Shown here: positions 39,796-48,800 of the stretch, piece by piece
Position numbering within the stretch: position 1 is the stretch's first letter
Layout: each line of letters opens with the position of its first letter
From: Streptomyces sp. NBC_01353
Lineage (GTDB): Bacteria > Actinomycetota > Actinomycetes > Streptomycetales > Streptomycetaceae
Reading direction: 5' to 3'
DNA length: 64,000 nt
Assembly (NCBI RefSeq): GCF_036237275.1
Contig: NZ_CP108352.1
Span: forward strand, 2,604,001 to 2,668,000
Position numbers and translations under genes: made by a program
Notes under the pieces: generated by a model
Told to the model about the DNA's origin: nothing
Seen by the model: the letters and a program-made list of their open reading frames with translations, nothing else
Databases searched by the model: none

Positions 39796-40512
39796 ATGGA
39801 CAACTCTAGCGGCGTGGGCGTTCTCGACAAGGCAGCCCTTGTCCTGAGCGCCCTGGAGTCCGGTCCGGCCACCCTCGCAGGTCTGGTCGCGGCGACGGGA
39901 CTCGCACGACCCACGGCACATCGCCTCGCCGTGGCACTGGAACACCACCGGATGGTGGCTCGCGACATGCAGGGCCGGTTCATCCTCGGACCACGCCTGG
40001 CGGAGCTCGCCGCCGCGGCCGGTGAGGACCGCCTGCTCGCCACCGCGGGCCCCGTACTGACGCATCTGCGCGATGTCACCGGCGAGAGCGCCCAGCTCTA
40101 CCGTCGCCAGGGCGACATGCGCATCTGCGTCGCGGCGGCCGAGCGGCTGTCCGGCCTTCGGGACACGGTCCCGGTCGGCTCCACGCTGACGATGAAGGCC
40201 GGCTCCTCGGCGCAGATCCTGATGGCCTGGGAGGAGCCCGAGCGGCTCCACCGCGGCCTTCAGGGCGCCCGCTTCACGGCGACGGCCCTCTCCGGCGTAC
40301 GGCGCCGTGGCTGGGCGCAGTCGATCGGCGAGCGGGAGCCGGGCGTCGCGTCCGTCTCCGCGCCCGTACGCGGCCCCTCGAACCGCGTGGTGGCCGCCGT
40401 CTCGGTCTCCGGACCCATCGAGCGCCTGACGCGCCACCCGGGCCGTATGCACGCCCAGGCGGTCATCGATGCCGCCGCCCGCCTCTCCGAGGCGCTCCGC
40501 CGCAACGGCTGA
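39796..40512 (+). CDS. ndgR: IclR-family regulator NdgR
   Basis: IclR-type regulator known in S. coelicolor to control leucine, methionine and stress genes and antibiotic production. The 238-residue product has an N-terminal winged helix (GVLDKAALVLSALESGPATLAGLVAATGLARPTAHRLAVALE) and a C-terminal effector domain (CVAAAERLSGLRDTVPVGSTLTMKAGSSAQILMAW). ATG at 39796; the longer frame into the promoter is rejected. Divergent from leuC, its known target; length and location match ndgR. Confidence 0.94.
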   Translation: MDNSSGVGVLDKAALVLSALESGPATLAGLVAATGLARPTAHRLAVALEHHRMVARDMQGRFILGPRLAELAAAAGEDRLLATAGPVLTHLRDVTGESAQLYRRQGDMRICVAAAERLSGLRDTVPVGSTLTMKAGSSAQILMAWEEPERLHRGLQGARFTATALSGVRRRGWAQSIGEREPGVASVSAPVRGPSNRVVAAVSVSGPIERLTRHPGRMHAQAVIDAAARLSEALRRNG

Positions 40513-40537
40513 TCCTCCTCCGTCCCTCCTGCCCGAC

Positions 40538-40573
40538 CCGGCCCACCGCTTCAACGCCGCAGCGGTGGGCCGG
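40538..40573 (+). terminator. Terminator after ndgR
   Basis: A perfect 13-bp stem (40538-40550 with 40561-40573), 10-base loop, 25 bases after the stop. Confidence 0.8.
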
Positions 40574-40597
40574 AGTTGTGCGCTCGGGACGGAACAG

Positions 40598-40633
40598 CGA
40601 AGAAGCCCTCCCCCGAAGGGGAGGGCTTCTTCG
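40598..40633. terminator. Terminator of the tRNA operon
   Basis: A 16-bp perfect stem (40598-40613 with 40618-40633) with loop CGAA, three bases beyond the encoded CCA of the last tRNA on the minus strand. It also backs up the ndgR terminator. Confidence 0.88.
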
Positions 40634-40638
40634 TGTGG

Positions 40639-40711
40639 TACCCCCGACCGGATTCGAACCGGCGCTACCGCCTTGAGAGGGCGGCGTGCTAGGCCGCTAC
40701 ACAACGGGGGC
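40639..40711 (-). tRNA. tRNA-Glu (CTC)
   Basis: 73-nt cloverleaf on the minus strand: acceptor GCCCCCG with CGGGGGT, anticodon loop CTCTCAA with anticodon CTC, T-arm GGTTCGAATCC. CCA is encoded (40638-40636). Last gene of a five-tRNA run. Confidence 0.95.
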
Positions 40712-40754
40712 CTTGCGGATGAGATCCGCGTACGATGCAGATGAGCTCTGCGAG

Positions 40755-40826
40755 CTGGCCTACCAGGACTCGAACCTAGAATGACGGTACCAGAAACCGT
40801 AGTGTTGCCAATTACACCATAGGCCA
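40755..40826 (-). tRNA. tRNA-Gln (CTG)
   Basis: 72-nt cloverleaf on the minus strand: acceptor TGGCCTA with TAGGCCA, anticodon loop TTCTGGT with anticodon CTG, T-arm GGTTCGAGTCC. CCA is not encoded. Confidence 0.94.
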
Positions 40827-40856
40827 TTGTGGTCTAGACCATGAGGCTCAGACCAG

Positions 40857-40929
40857 TACCCCCGACCGGATTCGAACCGGCGCTACCGCCTTGAGAGGGC
40901 GGCGTGCTAGGCCGCTACACAACGGGGGC
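40857..40929 (-). tRNA. tRNA-Glu (CTC)
   Basis: 73 nt, the same sequence as the copy at 40639-40711 in all positions I compared. CCA is not encoded. Confidence 0.95.
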
Positions 40930-41018
40930 CCTAGCGATCCCACCCGGCACACGAGGTGCCGGGTGATGTCACCGCATGATCACCGGGAGCGACCCTGGTG
41001 ATCCGCAGGATGGATCTG

Positions 41019-41091
41019 TACCCCCGACCGGATTCGAACCGGCGCTACTGCCTTGAGAGGGCAGCGTGCTAGGCCGCTACACAACGGGGGC
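41019..41091 (-). tRNA. tRNA-Glu (CTC), variant anticodon stem
   Basis: 73 nt with anticodon CTC. One anticodon-stem pair differs from the other two Glu copies (C-G replaced by U-A), a compensatory change that keeps the stem intact. Confidence 0.95.
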
Positions 41092-41133
41092 TTTGCGGAT
41101 GAGATCCGCGTACATGCAGATGAGCTCTGCGAG

Positions 41134-41205
41134 CTGGCCTACCAGGACTCGAACCTAGACTAACGGAACCAGAAACCGTCGTGCTGCCAATTACACCATA
41201 GGCCA
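41134..41205 (-). tRNA. tRNA-Gln (CTG), variant
   Basis: 72 nt with anticodon CTG. It differs from the 40755-40826 copy in the D-arm/variable side and at position 39, where a U replaces A and makes a U-U opposition next to the loop. First gene of the tRNA run. Confidence 0.93.
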
Positions 41206-41298
41206 CCAAAACGCGACCCCCGCCGTGGGGGATCTTGTTCGGGTTGTGCTCCGGAGGTTTCGGCCTTTCGGCTTGCTCCCCTCGGCGCAGGAAGAACA

Positions 41299-42021
41299 TT
41301 ACCTGAAGGTGTCCGGCGCTCCAAAACGGGTATCCCCGCGCAGCAGGCCAGGCAGCTGGTGGAGGCCGGTGATCCGGGTCAGTTCGGGCCTTCCGCCGGT
41401 GCCGGCGCGGTCCAGCCAGATGCCCGTGAGCCCCGCCTCGGCGGCCCCGCGGGCGTCGATGTCCGGCTGGTCGCCGACGTACGCCACCTCCCCCGGGGCG
41501 AGCCCCAGTGCGGCGCAGGCGGCGTGGAAGGCCTCGGCGGCCGGCTTGGCGACCCCGAGCTCAGCGGCACAGACGACGGCCTCGAAGCGCTCCCGCAGAC
41601 CGAGAACGCGCAGCTTGCGGTCCTGGTTGTGGATGCTGGAGTTCGACAGGACCGCGTGACGGTAGTCACCCGCCAGCAGATCGAGGACGGGCACGGCGTC
41701 GGGGAAGAGCTCCCACGCGGCCTCGTAGTGGGTGATGTACCGCTCGAACCAGGCGTCGGCCTCGGCGGCGGTCAGCCCCGGCGCGGCGAGGAAGTCGCGC
41801 ACCCGCTCCCGCCGCTGGTCCTGGAAGTCCACCCCGCCTGCCTCGAAGCGCCGCCAGTGGACGGTCGTGAGCTCCTGCCAACGACGGAGGGCCTGGTCGA
41901 CGGAGTCGAATCCGTCCACCAGGCCCTCGGCCGTGAGGTGGTCGCGCATCCCGGCCAGGTCGGCACGCGAGTAGTCGAAGATCGTGTCGTCGATGTCCCA
42001 CAGAACCGCGCGAATGGCCAT
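41299..42021 (-). CDS. HAD-superfamily hydrolase
   Basis: 240-residue phosphatase-like protein: motif I WDIDDTIFDYS (D9, D11), helical cap domain, motif II VLSNSSI, motif III lysine in GVAKPAAEAF, motif IV GDQPDIDARGA. Resembles YjjG/phosphoglycolate-type HAD enzymes. Substrate unknown. ATG at 42021 overlaps no neighbour; the DUF4241 gene lies 21 bases upstream on the same strand. Confidence 0.9.
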   Translation of the reverse strand: MAIRAVLWDIDDTIFDYSRADLAGMRDHLTAEGLVDGFDSVDQALRRWQELTTVHWRRFEAGGVDFQDQRRERVRDFLAAPGLTAAEADAWFERYITHYEAAWELFPDAVPVLDLLAGDYRHAVLSNSSIHNQDRKLRVLGLRERFEAVVCAAELGVAKPAAEAFHAACAALGLAPGEVAYVGDQPDIDARGAAEAGLTGIWLDRAGTGGRPELTRITGLHQLPGLLRGDTRFGAPDTFR

Positions 42022-42042
42022 GGCTCGACCGTACCTGGCCGG

Positions 42043-42696
42043 TCAGACGCGGGCGACGAAGAAGTCGGTGACGAAGCAGGTGAGCGCGCCGTCGGCGTCC
42101 CGGCCGATCCAGGTCGGGTAGGCGCCGTCGCCCCAGCCGGAGGTGAAGCCGGCCAGGTTGTGGCTGTTCTCGCCCTCGGCCATGAAGACGCCCGGCCCGT
42201 GGCCGACGGTCTCCATCGCCGCCCACACGGCGCCTTCCTCGTCCTCGGTGCCGGGGAAGGCCCCGTCGGCCGAGGCGTCGTAGAAGCAGCCGGTCCCGGC
42301 GTCCACGCCGTAGCCGTAGAACTCGTCCTCGCCGAGTTCGGCGATGTCCTGGCCGGGGAGCAGGGCGAGTTCCCAGGAGACGGCAGGAGCGTCCCGGACG
42401 GTGAGGCAGACGGCGGCGACCCGGGTGTGCGGGTGCGGGCCGGGCTCCGCTCCGGGGCGTACGAGTGTGGCGACGGCCGCCTGGACCGCGTACCGGCCGG
42501 GGGGCGCCTCGGCGGTGAAGGGCTCGATCTCGCCACTCCCCAGGTACACGAAGGGGTCGCAGGCGACGACACGACCTGTGGGCAGGGCCAGTTCGCCGAC
42601 CTCGACCACGGAGATCGTCCCGGTGAGGCCGTCCTCGTACGAGAAGGAGGTGCCCGGGGTGAAGAGCCGGGCGTGGTCGGGGGCGGTCATCGGCAT
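42043..42696 (-). CDS. DUF4241 family protein
   Basis: 217-residue protein with landmarks GRVVACDPFVYL, PPGRYAVQAAVAT, YGYGVDAGTGCFYDASA, and FTSGWGDGAYPTWIGRDADG, all typical of DUF4241. The family has been noted near toxin/immunity loci in some bacteria, but nothing here supports that role. ATG at 42696 follows AAAGG; an extension to 42756 is possible. Confidence 0.85.
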   Translation of the reverse strand: MPMTAPDHARLFTPGTSFSYEDGLTGTISVVEVGELALPTGRVVACDPFVYLGSGEIEPFTAEAPPGRYAVQAAVATLVRPGAEPGPHPHTRVAAVCLTVRDAPAVSWELALLPGQDIAELGEDEFYGYGVDAGTGCFYDASADGAFPGTEDEEGAVWAAMETVGHGPGVFMAEGENSHNLAGFTSGWGDGAYPTWIGRDADGALTCFVTDFFVARV

Positions 42697-42760
42697 GGCA
42701 GGGGCCTTTCGCGGGTGGGGCTCGACGGGGGCGACCCTAGCCACGGGGTGTGACAAGGCC

Positions 42761-42799
42761 GTGGGGGCGGTGGCCGGAAGGTCCGGCCACCGCCCCCAC
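42761..42799 (-). terminator. Terminator after gltX
   Basis: A perfect 18-bp stem (42761-42778 with 42782-42799) with a 3-base loop, 18 bases downstream of the gltX stop. Confidence 0.88.
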
Positions 42800-42817
42800 G
42801 GGACGTGCGCGAAGGGC

Positions 42818-44290
42818 TCAGCCCGCGAGCTTCGCCAGCGCCGCGTCGATGCGGGCGAGGGTCTTCTCCTTGCCCAGGATCTCCAGGGACTCGAAGAGCG
42901 GCAGGCCGACCGTGCGGCCGGTGACCGCGACGCGGACCGGGGCCTGGGCCTTTCCGAGCTTCAGGCCGTGCTCCTCGCCGGCGGCGAGGACCGCGTTCTT
43001 GAGGGACTCCGGGTCGGTCCAGTCGGCCGGCTCCAGCTTGGCGCGCGCCGTGGTGAGCAGCGCGGCAGGCTCGCCCTTCATGGCCTTGTCCCAGGAGGGC
43101 TGGTCGAAGACCGGCTCGGGCAGGAAGAGGAAGTCCACGTTGGCCGTGATGTCCGAGAGGACGGTCACCCGGGTCTGGGCGTGTGGCGCGATGGCCTCCC
43201 AGGCGGTGCGGTCGAAGTCCTCGGGGGCCCAGTTGGCGTGCGGGGCCGTCAGCCAGGGCTCACAGGCCGCGGCGAACGCCTTCACGTCCAGCAGGCGGAT
43301 GTGGTCGGCGTTGATCGACTCGGCCTTCTTGAGGTCGAACCGCGCCGGGTTGGCGTTGACGTCGGCGATGTCGAACTTCCCGACCATCTGCTCGATGGTG
43401 AAGATGTCCTGGTCCGCCGAGAACGACCAGCCCAGGAGGGAGAGGTAGTTCAGGAGGCCCTCGCGGAGGAAGCCGCGCTCCCGGTAGAGGTTGAGGGAGG
43501 CCTGCGGGTCGCGCTTGGAAAGCTTCTTGTTGCCCTCGCCCATCACGTACGGCAGGTGGCCGAAGGCGGGGATCTCCTTGGCGACGCCCAGCTCGATCAG
43601 CGCCTTGTAGAGCGCGATCTGGCGCGGGGTGGAGGAGAGCAGGTCCTCGCCGCGCAGGACGTGGGTGATCTCCATCAGCGCGTCGTCGACCGGGTTGACC
43701 AGCGTGTACAGCGGGGCGCCGTTGGCGCGCACGATGCCGTAGTCCGGGACGTTGTCCGGGGTGAAGGTGAGCTCGCCGCGGACCAGGTCGGTGAAGGTGA
43801 TCGGCTCGTCGGGCATCTTGAAGCGGACGATCGACTCGCGGCCCTCGGCCCGGTAGCGCTCGATGCGCTCGGCGCTCAGGTTGCGGCAGGTGCCGTCGTA
43901 GCCCGAGGGCTTGCCGGCGAGGCGGGCCGCGTCACGACGGGCCTCGAGCTCCACCGCGGTGCAGAAGCAGTGGTAGGCGTAGCCGCCGGCGAGCAGCTTC
44001 TCGGCGACGTCCTTGTAGATGTCCATCCGCTGCGACTGGCGGTACGGCTCGTGGGGGCCGCCGATCTCGGGGCCCTCGTCCCAGTCGAGACCGAGCCAGC
44101 GCATCGAGTCCAGCAGCTGGTTGTACGACTCCTCGGAGTCGCGGGCCGCGTCGGTGTCCTCGATACGGAAGACCATGGTGCCCTGGTTGTGCCGGGCGAA
44201 GGCCCAGTTGAAGAGGGCGGTGCGGACCAGACCCACGTGGGGGTTGCCGGTCGGGGAGGGACAGAAACGGACGCGGATCGCGTTAGCCAC
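42818..44290 (-). CDS. gltX: Glutamyl-tRNA synthetase
   Basis: Charges tRNA-Glu and, in bacteria lacking glutaminyl-tRNA synthetase, also tRNA-Gln as Glu-tRNA-Gln. The 490-residue product has the HIGH-type motif PSPTGNPHVG at about 11-20 and the KMSKS-type NKKLSKRDP. The four tRNA-Glu/Gln zinc-region cysteines include CFCTAVELEARR and CRN. The start overlaps the end of the FAH-family gene by 8 bases. It lies 1.6 kb from the tRNA-Glu/Gln run it serves. Confidence 0.96.
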   Translation of the reverse strand: MANAIRVRFCPSPTGNPHVGLVRTALFNWAFARHNQGTMVFRIEDTDAARDSEESYNQLLDSMRWLGLDWDEGPEIGGPHEPYRQSQRMDIYKDVAEKLLAGGYAYHCFCTAVELEARRDAARLAGKPSGYDGTCRNLSAERIERYRAEGRESIVRFKMPDEPITFTDLVRGELTFTPDNVPDYGIVRANGAPLYTLVNPVDDALMEITHVLRGEDLLSSTPRQIALYKALIELGVAKEIPAFGHLPYVMGEGNKKLSKRDPQASLNLYRERGFLREGLLNYLSLLGWSFSADQDIFTIEQMVGKFDIADVNANPARFDLKKAESINADHIRLLDVKAFAAACEPWLTAPHANWAPEDFDRTAWEAIAPHAQTRVTVLSDITANVDFLFLPEPVFDQPSWDKAMKGEPAALLTTARAKLEPADWTDPESLKNAVLAAGEEHGLKLGKAQAPVRVAVTGRTVGLPLFESLEILGKEKTLARIDAALAKLAG

Positions 44291-45077
44291 GCTTGATCAC
44301 CTTGTTGGTGAGAGTGCCGATGCCTTCGATGGTGACGGCGACCTCGTCGCCGACGTTGAGGGGGCCGACCCCGGCGGGAGTGCCGGTGAGGATGACGTCG
44401 CCCGGGAGCAGCGTCATGGCCTCGGTGATGTGGACGACCAGGTCCTCGATGGAGCGGATCATGTCGCTGGTGCGACCGAGCTGGCGCTGTTCGCCGTTGA
44501 CCGTGGCCTGGATGGTGAGGTCGCTCGCCGCGGCCAGGTCCATGCCGGTCTCGACCCAGGGGCCCAGCGGGCAGCTGGTGTCGAAGCCCTTGGCCCGGGC
44601 CCACTGCTTCTCGCGCGCCTGCGCGTCGCGGGCGGTGACGTCGTTGGCGCAGGTGAAGCCGAAGATGACGTCCTTGACGCGCTCGCGCGGGACCTCGCGG
44701 CACATACGGCCGATGACCACGGCCAGTTCGGCCTCGTGGTGCAGCTCGTTGGAGAAGGAGGGGTACTCGATGGCGTCGCCGGGGCCGATCACCGAGGTGG
44801 TCGGCTTGAAGAAGGCGACGGGGACCTCCGGGACCTCGTTGCCGAGTTCGGCGGCGTGCTCCGCGTAGTTGCGGCCGATGGCCACGACCTTGTTGGGGAG
44901 CACGGGCGGCAGGAGCCGTACCTTGCCGAGCGGGACCTTGGTGCCGCTGAGCTCGAAGTCGGTGTACGGGATGCCCTTGATGATGTCGAGGACCAGGCCG
45001 CCGGACTCGACGGTTCCCTCGCCCTCGACGGCGCCGAAGGCGACATTGCCGTCGATGGAGAATCTGGCGATGCGCAC
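44283..45077 (-). CDS. FAH-family hydrolase/isomerase
   Basis: 264-residue member of the fumarylacetoacetate hydrolase superfamily (acylpyruvases, oxaloacetate decarboxylases, HpcE-type isomerases). Landmarks are VVAIGRNYAEHAAELG, FKPTTSVIGPGDAIEYP, HHEAELAVVIGR (metal-binding glutamates), GFTCANDVTARDAQ and LTGTPAGVGPL. GTG start at 45077. Coupled to gltX by an 8-base overlap, an arrangement conserved in Streptomyces. Substrate not determined. Confidence 0.9.
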   Translation of the reverse strand: MRIARFSIDGNVAFGAVEGEGTVESGGLVLDIIKGIPYTDFELSGTKVPLGKVRLLPPVLPNKVVAIGRNYAEHAAELGNEVPEVPVAFFKPTTSVIGPGDAIEYPSFSNELHHEAELAVVIGRMCREVPRERVKDVIFGFTCANDVTARDAQAREKQWARAKGFDTSCPLGPWVETGMDLAAASDLTIQATVNGEQRQLGRTSDMIRSIEDLVVHITEAMTLLPGDVILTGTPAGVGPLNVGDEVAVTIEGIGTLTNKVIKRG

Positions 45078-45156
45078 GAGTGCTGTCGCCCCTCACTTGG
45101 TACTTGCTGGAGTCTGACGCTCCAGGCTAACGCGGTGAGGGGCGGCTCCTGCCGTA

Positions 45157-45345
45157 TTACTGTGCGGTCTGCGCTGCCTCGGGGGCGGTCATGAGGACCG
45201 TGCGGCGGGGGTTGGCCGTCTGCGTGGGGAGCTCGGCCACGTGCTCCAGCTGCGCGCCCCTGCCGAGCTGCTCGGCGTCCTCGAGGTGGGCGAGCGTGGT
45301 GCGGCGGGGGTTGGCCGTGGAGCGGAGCAGCATCGTCGTCTTCAT
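45157..45345 (-). CDS. Small protein with twin TANPRRT motif
   Basis: 62-residue protein containing two copies of TANPRRT: STANPRRTTLAHLED at 9-23 and QTANPRRTVLMTAPE at 42-56, joined by an acidic/Gln-rich middle. The two copies share a 20-base DNA repeat. Charge and size recall a peptide precursor, but no maturation enzyme is nearby. I do not recognise a family. ATG at 45345; the ribosome site is weak (GAGG 11 bases upstream). Confidence 0.6.
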   Translation of the reverse strand: MKTTMLLRSTANPRRTTLAHLEDAEQLGRGAQLEHVAELPTQTANPRRTVLMTAPEAAQTAQ

Positions 45346-45892
45346 GATTTCGCGAGCCTCTACAGAACGGGGAGTCGTGTAAAGCGTCAGGCTAAACGTG
45401 CCATTCCCTTCGAATGCATGGGGAAGACAACGATCTAGGTGTGAGTTTGCTCACCACGGACGGGATGATCCGGGCATTACGGACTGCTCTCGAGGGTCAT
45501 GGAAACGGACATTCCCCTACTGAATGCTTCATTCCGCTCCTGATCATGGCGACTGGGACACTCGGACTCCATAAGCCTTTGGGAGTAATAAGTCCGATTC
45601 CTCCGTGATCATCTTCTACGTGGGGTGACATGATGTTCACGGGTTGTTATGCCGCTCGATGCCCGAGACGCGGGCCTTGTTGGAGATCCGGCACTGTGCT
45701 GGAATTCCACGCACCGCCGCGGGTTTCGAGCCGGCGCGCAGGGGGCGCTACGCAGCGCCGGGTGAGCGGCGGGGAAGGGGGAACTGCGCCGGTCATCGAC
45801 GACCACCATGGGGCGCAATCCGCGTCCCGAGACGCCGACACCGTCCGCTCCGTTCACGCGGAAGGACGCCTGGTCCAGAGGTTGCGACGCTA
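45346..45892. other. Intergenic region upstream of the first conservon
   Basis: 547 bases without a confident gene. GC content drops at 45380-45600. A 64-codon frame at 45414-45608 has low third-position GC and a TTA codon and is not supported. The GTGAG-tttg-CTCAC inverted repeat lies at 45441-45454. The conservon promoter is expected here; no boxes are assigned. Confidence 0.5.
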
Positions 45893-48800
45893 GTGCAGGG
45901 ACGATTCAAGAGGGATGGCAGCAACGCTGCCGCGGAGCAGGAGCCCCGCGCCGGAACCGACCGCGGTTCCTCGGCCCAGCACGCCCAGAACCCGGGCAAG
46001 GGTCCTGCAGGCGAGGGTGGTGAGGCCTCCGCGCGCTCCGGCGCCACGACCTCTGCCACCGAGTCCGCCGCCACCGCGCAGAAGCCCAAGGCCGAGAACG
46101 AGGTCGGGCCGCGAATAGCCCTGCGCAACTGGCGCATCTCGACGCGTCTGGTCGCCCTGCTGACCCTCCCCGTGGTCGCGGCCACCAGCCTCGGCGGCAT
46201 CCGAATCAGCGAGTCGCTCAAGGACATGGAGCAGCTCGACCACCTGCAGCTGCTGACCAAGCTGACGCAGGAGGCGACCGACCTCGCCCAGGCCCTGCAG
46301 ACCGAGCGTGACCACTCCGCCGGCCCCCTGGCCAACGGCAAGTCGGCCGGCGACTACCAGGTCTCCAACCCGCGCAAGGCGACGGACCGGGCCCAGAAGG
46401 CGTTCATGGACGCCACCGGCGACATCCCCGCCACCGAGGGCGACGAGGCGCTGCAGAGCATCCGTCAGAACGTCAGCCAGATCGCGTCCCAGGTCGTCCA
46501 GATCGGCGGCATCCGCCAGGAGGCGTACAAGGACGGCGTCTCCCACTCGGTGACGGTCGAGGCGTACAGCCGACTGATCCGCTCGCTGCTCAGCCTCTCC
46601 CAGGACATGGCGCAGGCGACCAGCAACCCCGAGATGATCAAGCGGACCCGAGCGCTCGCGGCGTTCTCGTCCGCCAAGGAGTACGCCTCCGTCCAGCAGG
46701 CGATCATCGCCTCCGCTCTGCCCTCGAGCGACAGCCGGCCGGGCAATCTGGAGCAGGGCGACCGCCTCTACGGCTACGCCGCCCAGCAGGGTGAGAAGGT
46801 CGAACTCAAGTCCTTCGAGACCATCTACGAGTCGGCCGGTGGCGACGCCGCCGAGCTGACCGCCTCGCTCACCACCGGCAACCCCTCCATCGAGGCCGCC
46901 GACAAGTACGCGGACCGGGTGCTGAGCACCGACAGCGGCCTGGCCGGCCGCACCCTGCGCGGTCACCTGAACTTCACCGACGAGTACGGCACCAAGATCG
47001 TCGCGATGAGCCGCATCGAGGCCAACCTGCTCGGCCAGATGGACACCAAGGCCCGCGAGCTGCGTGCCGAGTCGCAGCGCGACGCCATCATCAACGGTGC
47101 GCTGATCCTCCTCGTCCTCGGTGTCTCGCTCGTCGGCGCCTTCGTCGTGGCCCGGTCCATGATCCGCTCGCTGCGCCGGCTCCAGGACACCGCGACCAAG
47201 GTCGCCCAGGACCGTCTGCCCGAGCTCGTCAAGCAGCTCTCCGAGGCCGACCCGCAGGACGTCGACACCTCCGTCGAGTCCGTCGGTGTGCACTCCCGGG
47301 ACGAGATCGGCCAGGTGGCCGCGGCCTTCGACGACGTGCACCGCGAGGCCGTCCGTCTCGCCGCCGAGCAGGCCCTTCTGCGGGGCAACGTCAACGCGAT
47401 GTTCACCAACCTCTCGCGCCGCTCCCAGGGTCTTATCCAGCGTCAGCTCTCGCTCATCTCCGAGCTGGAGTCCCGCGAGGCCGACCCGGACCAGCTCTCC
47501 TCTCTCTTCAAGCTCGACCACCTCGCGACGCGTATGCGTCGTAACGGTGAGAACCTCCTCGTCCTCGCCGGTGAGGAGCCCGGCCGTCGCTGGACCCGTC
47601 CGGTCCCGCTGGTCGACGTGCTCCGTGCCGCCGCCTCCGAGGTGGAGCAGTACGAGCGCATCGAACTGGCCGCGGTCCCGGCGACCGAGGTCGCCGGCCG
47701 CGTCGTCAACGACCTCGTGCACCTCCTCGCCGAGCTGCTGGAGAACGCCACCTCGTTCTCCTCGCCGCAGACCAAGGTCCGCGTCACCGGTCACGCGCTG
47801 CCCGACGGCCGTGTCCTCGTCGAGATCCACGACACCGGCATCGGCCTCTCCCCCGAGGACCTCGCCGCGATCAACGAGCGGCTGGCCTCGCCGCCCACCG
47901 TGGACGTCTCCGTCTCCCGACGCATGGGTCTGTTCGTGGTCGGCCGCCTGTCCCTGCGACACGGCATCCGCATCCAGCTGCGCCCGTCGGACTCCGGCGG
48001 CACGACCGCGCTCGTCATGCTCCCCGTCGACGTCGCCCAGGGCGGCAAGAAGCCCGCGCCCAAGCAGGGTCCCGGCGCGCAGGGCGCGATGCCGCAGGCT
48101 CCCTCCGCTTCCGGTGGCCGCCTGACCGGTGGTCCGGGTGCGGCCGGTGGTCCCGGCGCCGGTGGCCGTCCGGGCCTCGGTGGCGCGCCGTCCGCCTCGT
48201 CGGCGTCGGCCGGCCGGCTCGGTGCCGGTCCGAGCGCCGCCCGCGGCCAGGTCGGTGCGGGCAGCGGCCCGCGTGCGGCGCTGCCCGGCCGTGACGGTGC
48301 TCAGCGCCCGAACAGTCCGCAGAGCCAGGCGCCGCAGCAGCCGCAGCCCCAGGGCCACCAGACCTCTCAGATGCCGCAGGTGTCCCAGGAGCCGCAGCGT
48401 CCGGGCCTCGGTGCCGGTGGGTTCGGCGGTGCGCAGAGCGCCATTCCGTCCCGTACGGACGTCTGGGGCGGCCAGGGCAACCAGGGCAACCAGGGCAACC
48501 AGGGCCAGGCTCCCCAGCAGCAGCCGCAGCAGGGCCAGGGCAACCAGGCCCCGCAGGGCGGTCGCCCCGCCCAGAACGGCTACCCGCGCGCCGAGCTGCC
48601 CGGGGGCAACCCGCAGCAGCAGCGTCCGCAGACCACCAGCTGGGGCAGCGACCAGGCGCAGCCGGTCCGCCGCCCGCAGCAGGAGATGTCGCCGCTGGAC
48701 GCGCCGCGCGGCCACGAGGAGCCGGAGACCACGGGCCAGTACCCCCGTCCGACGGCACCTCAGGGCCCCGGTTCCACGGGCCAGTTCCCCCGCCCTGACC

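Noticed and set aside
40713..41133. Repeated spacers between tRNA genes resembling a CRISPR array
   Set aside because: Only two copies, linked to duplicated tRNA genes; no regular repeat-spacer pattern and no cas genes.
42043..42696. Calling the DUF4241 gene an immunity protein
   Set aside because: No toxin gene or secretion system is adjacent, so the family association alone is not enough.
45157..45345. Calling the twin-motif protein a RiPP precursor
   Set aside because: No modifying enzyme, protease or transporter lies nearby; only the internal repeat supports the idea.
45414..45608. A 64-codon plus-strand frame upstream of the first conservon
   Set aside because: Low third-position GC, a TTA codon and no ribosome site; more likely promoter DNA.
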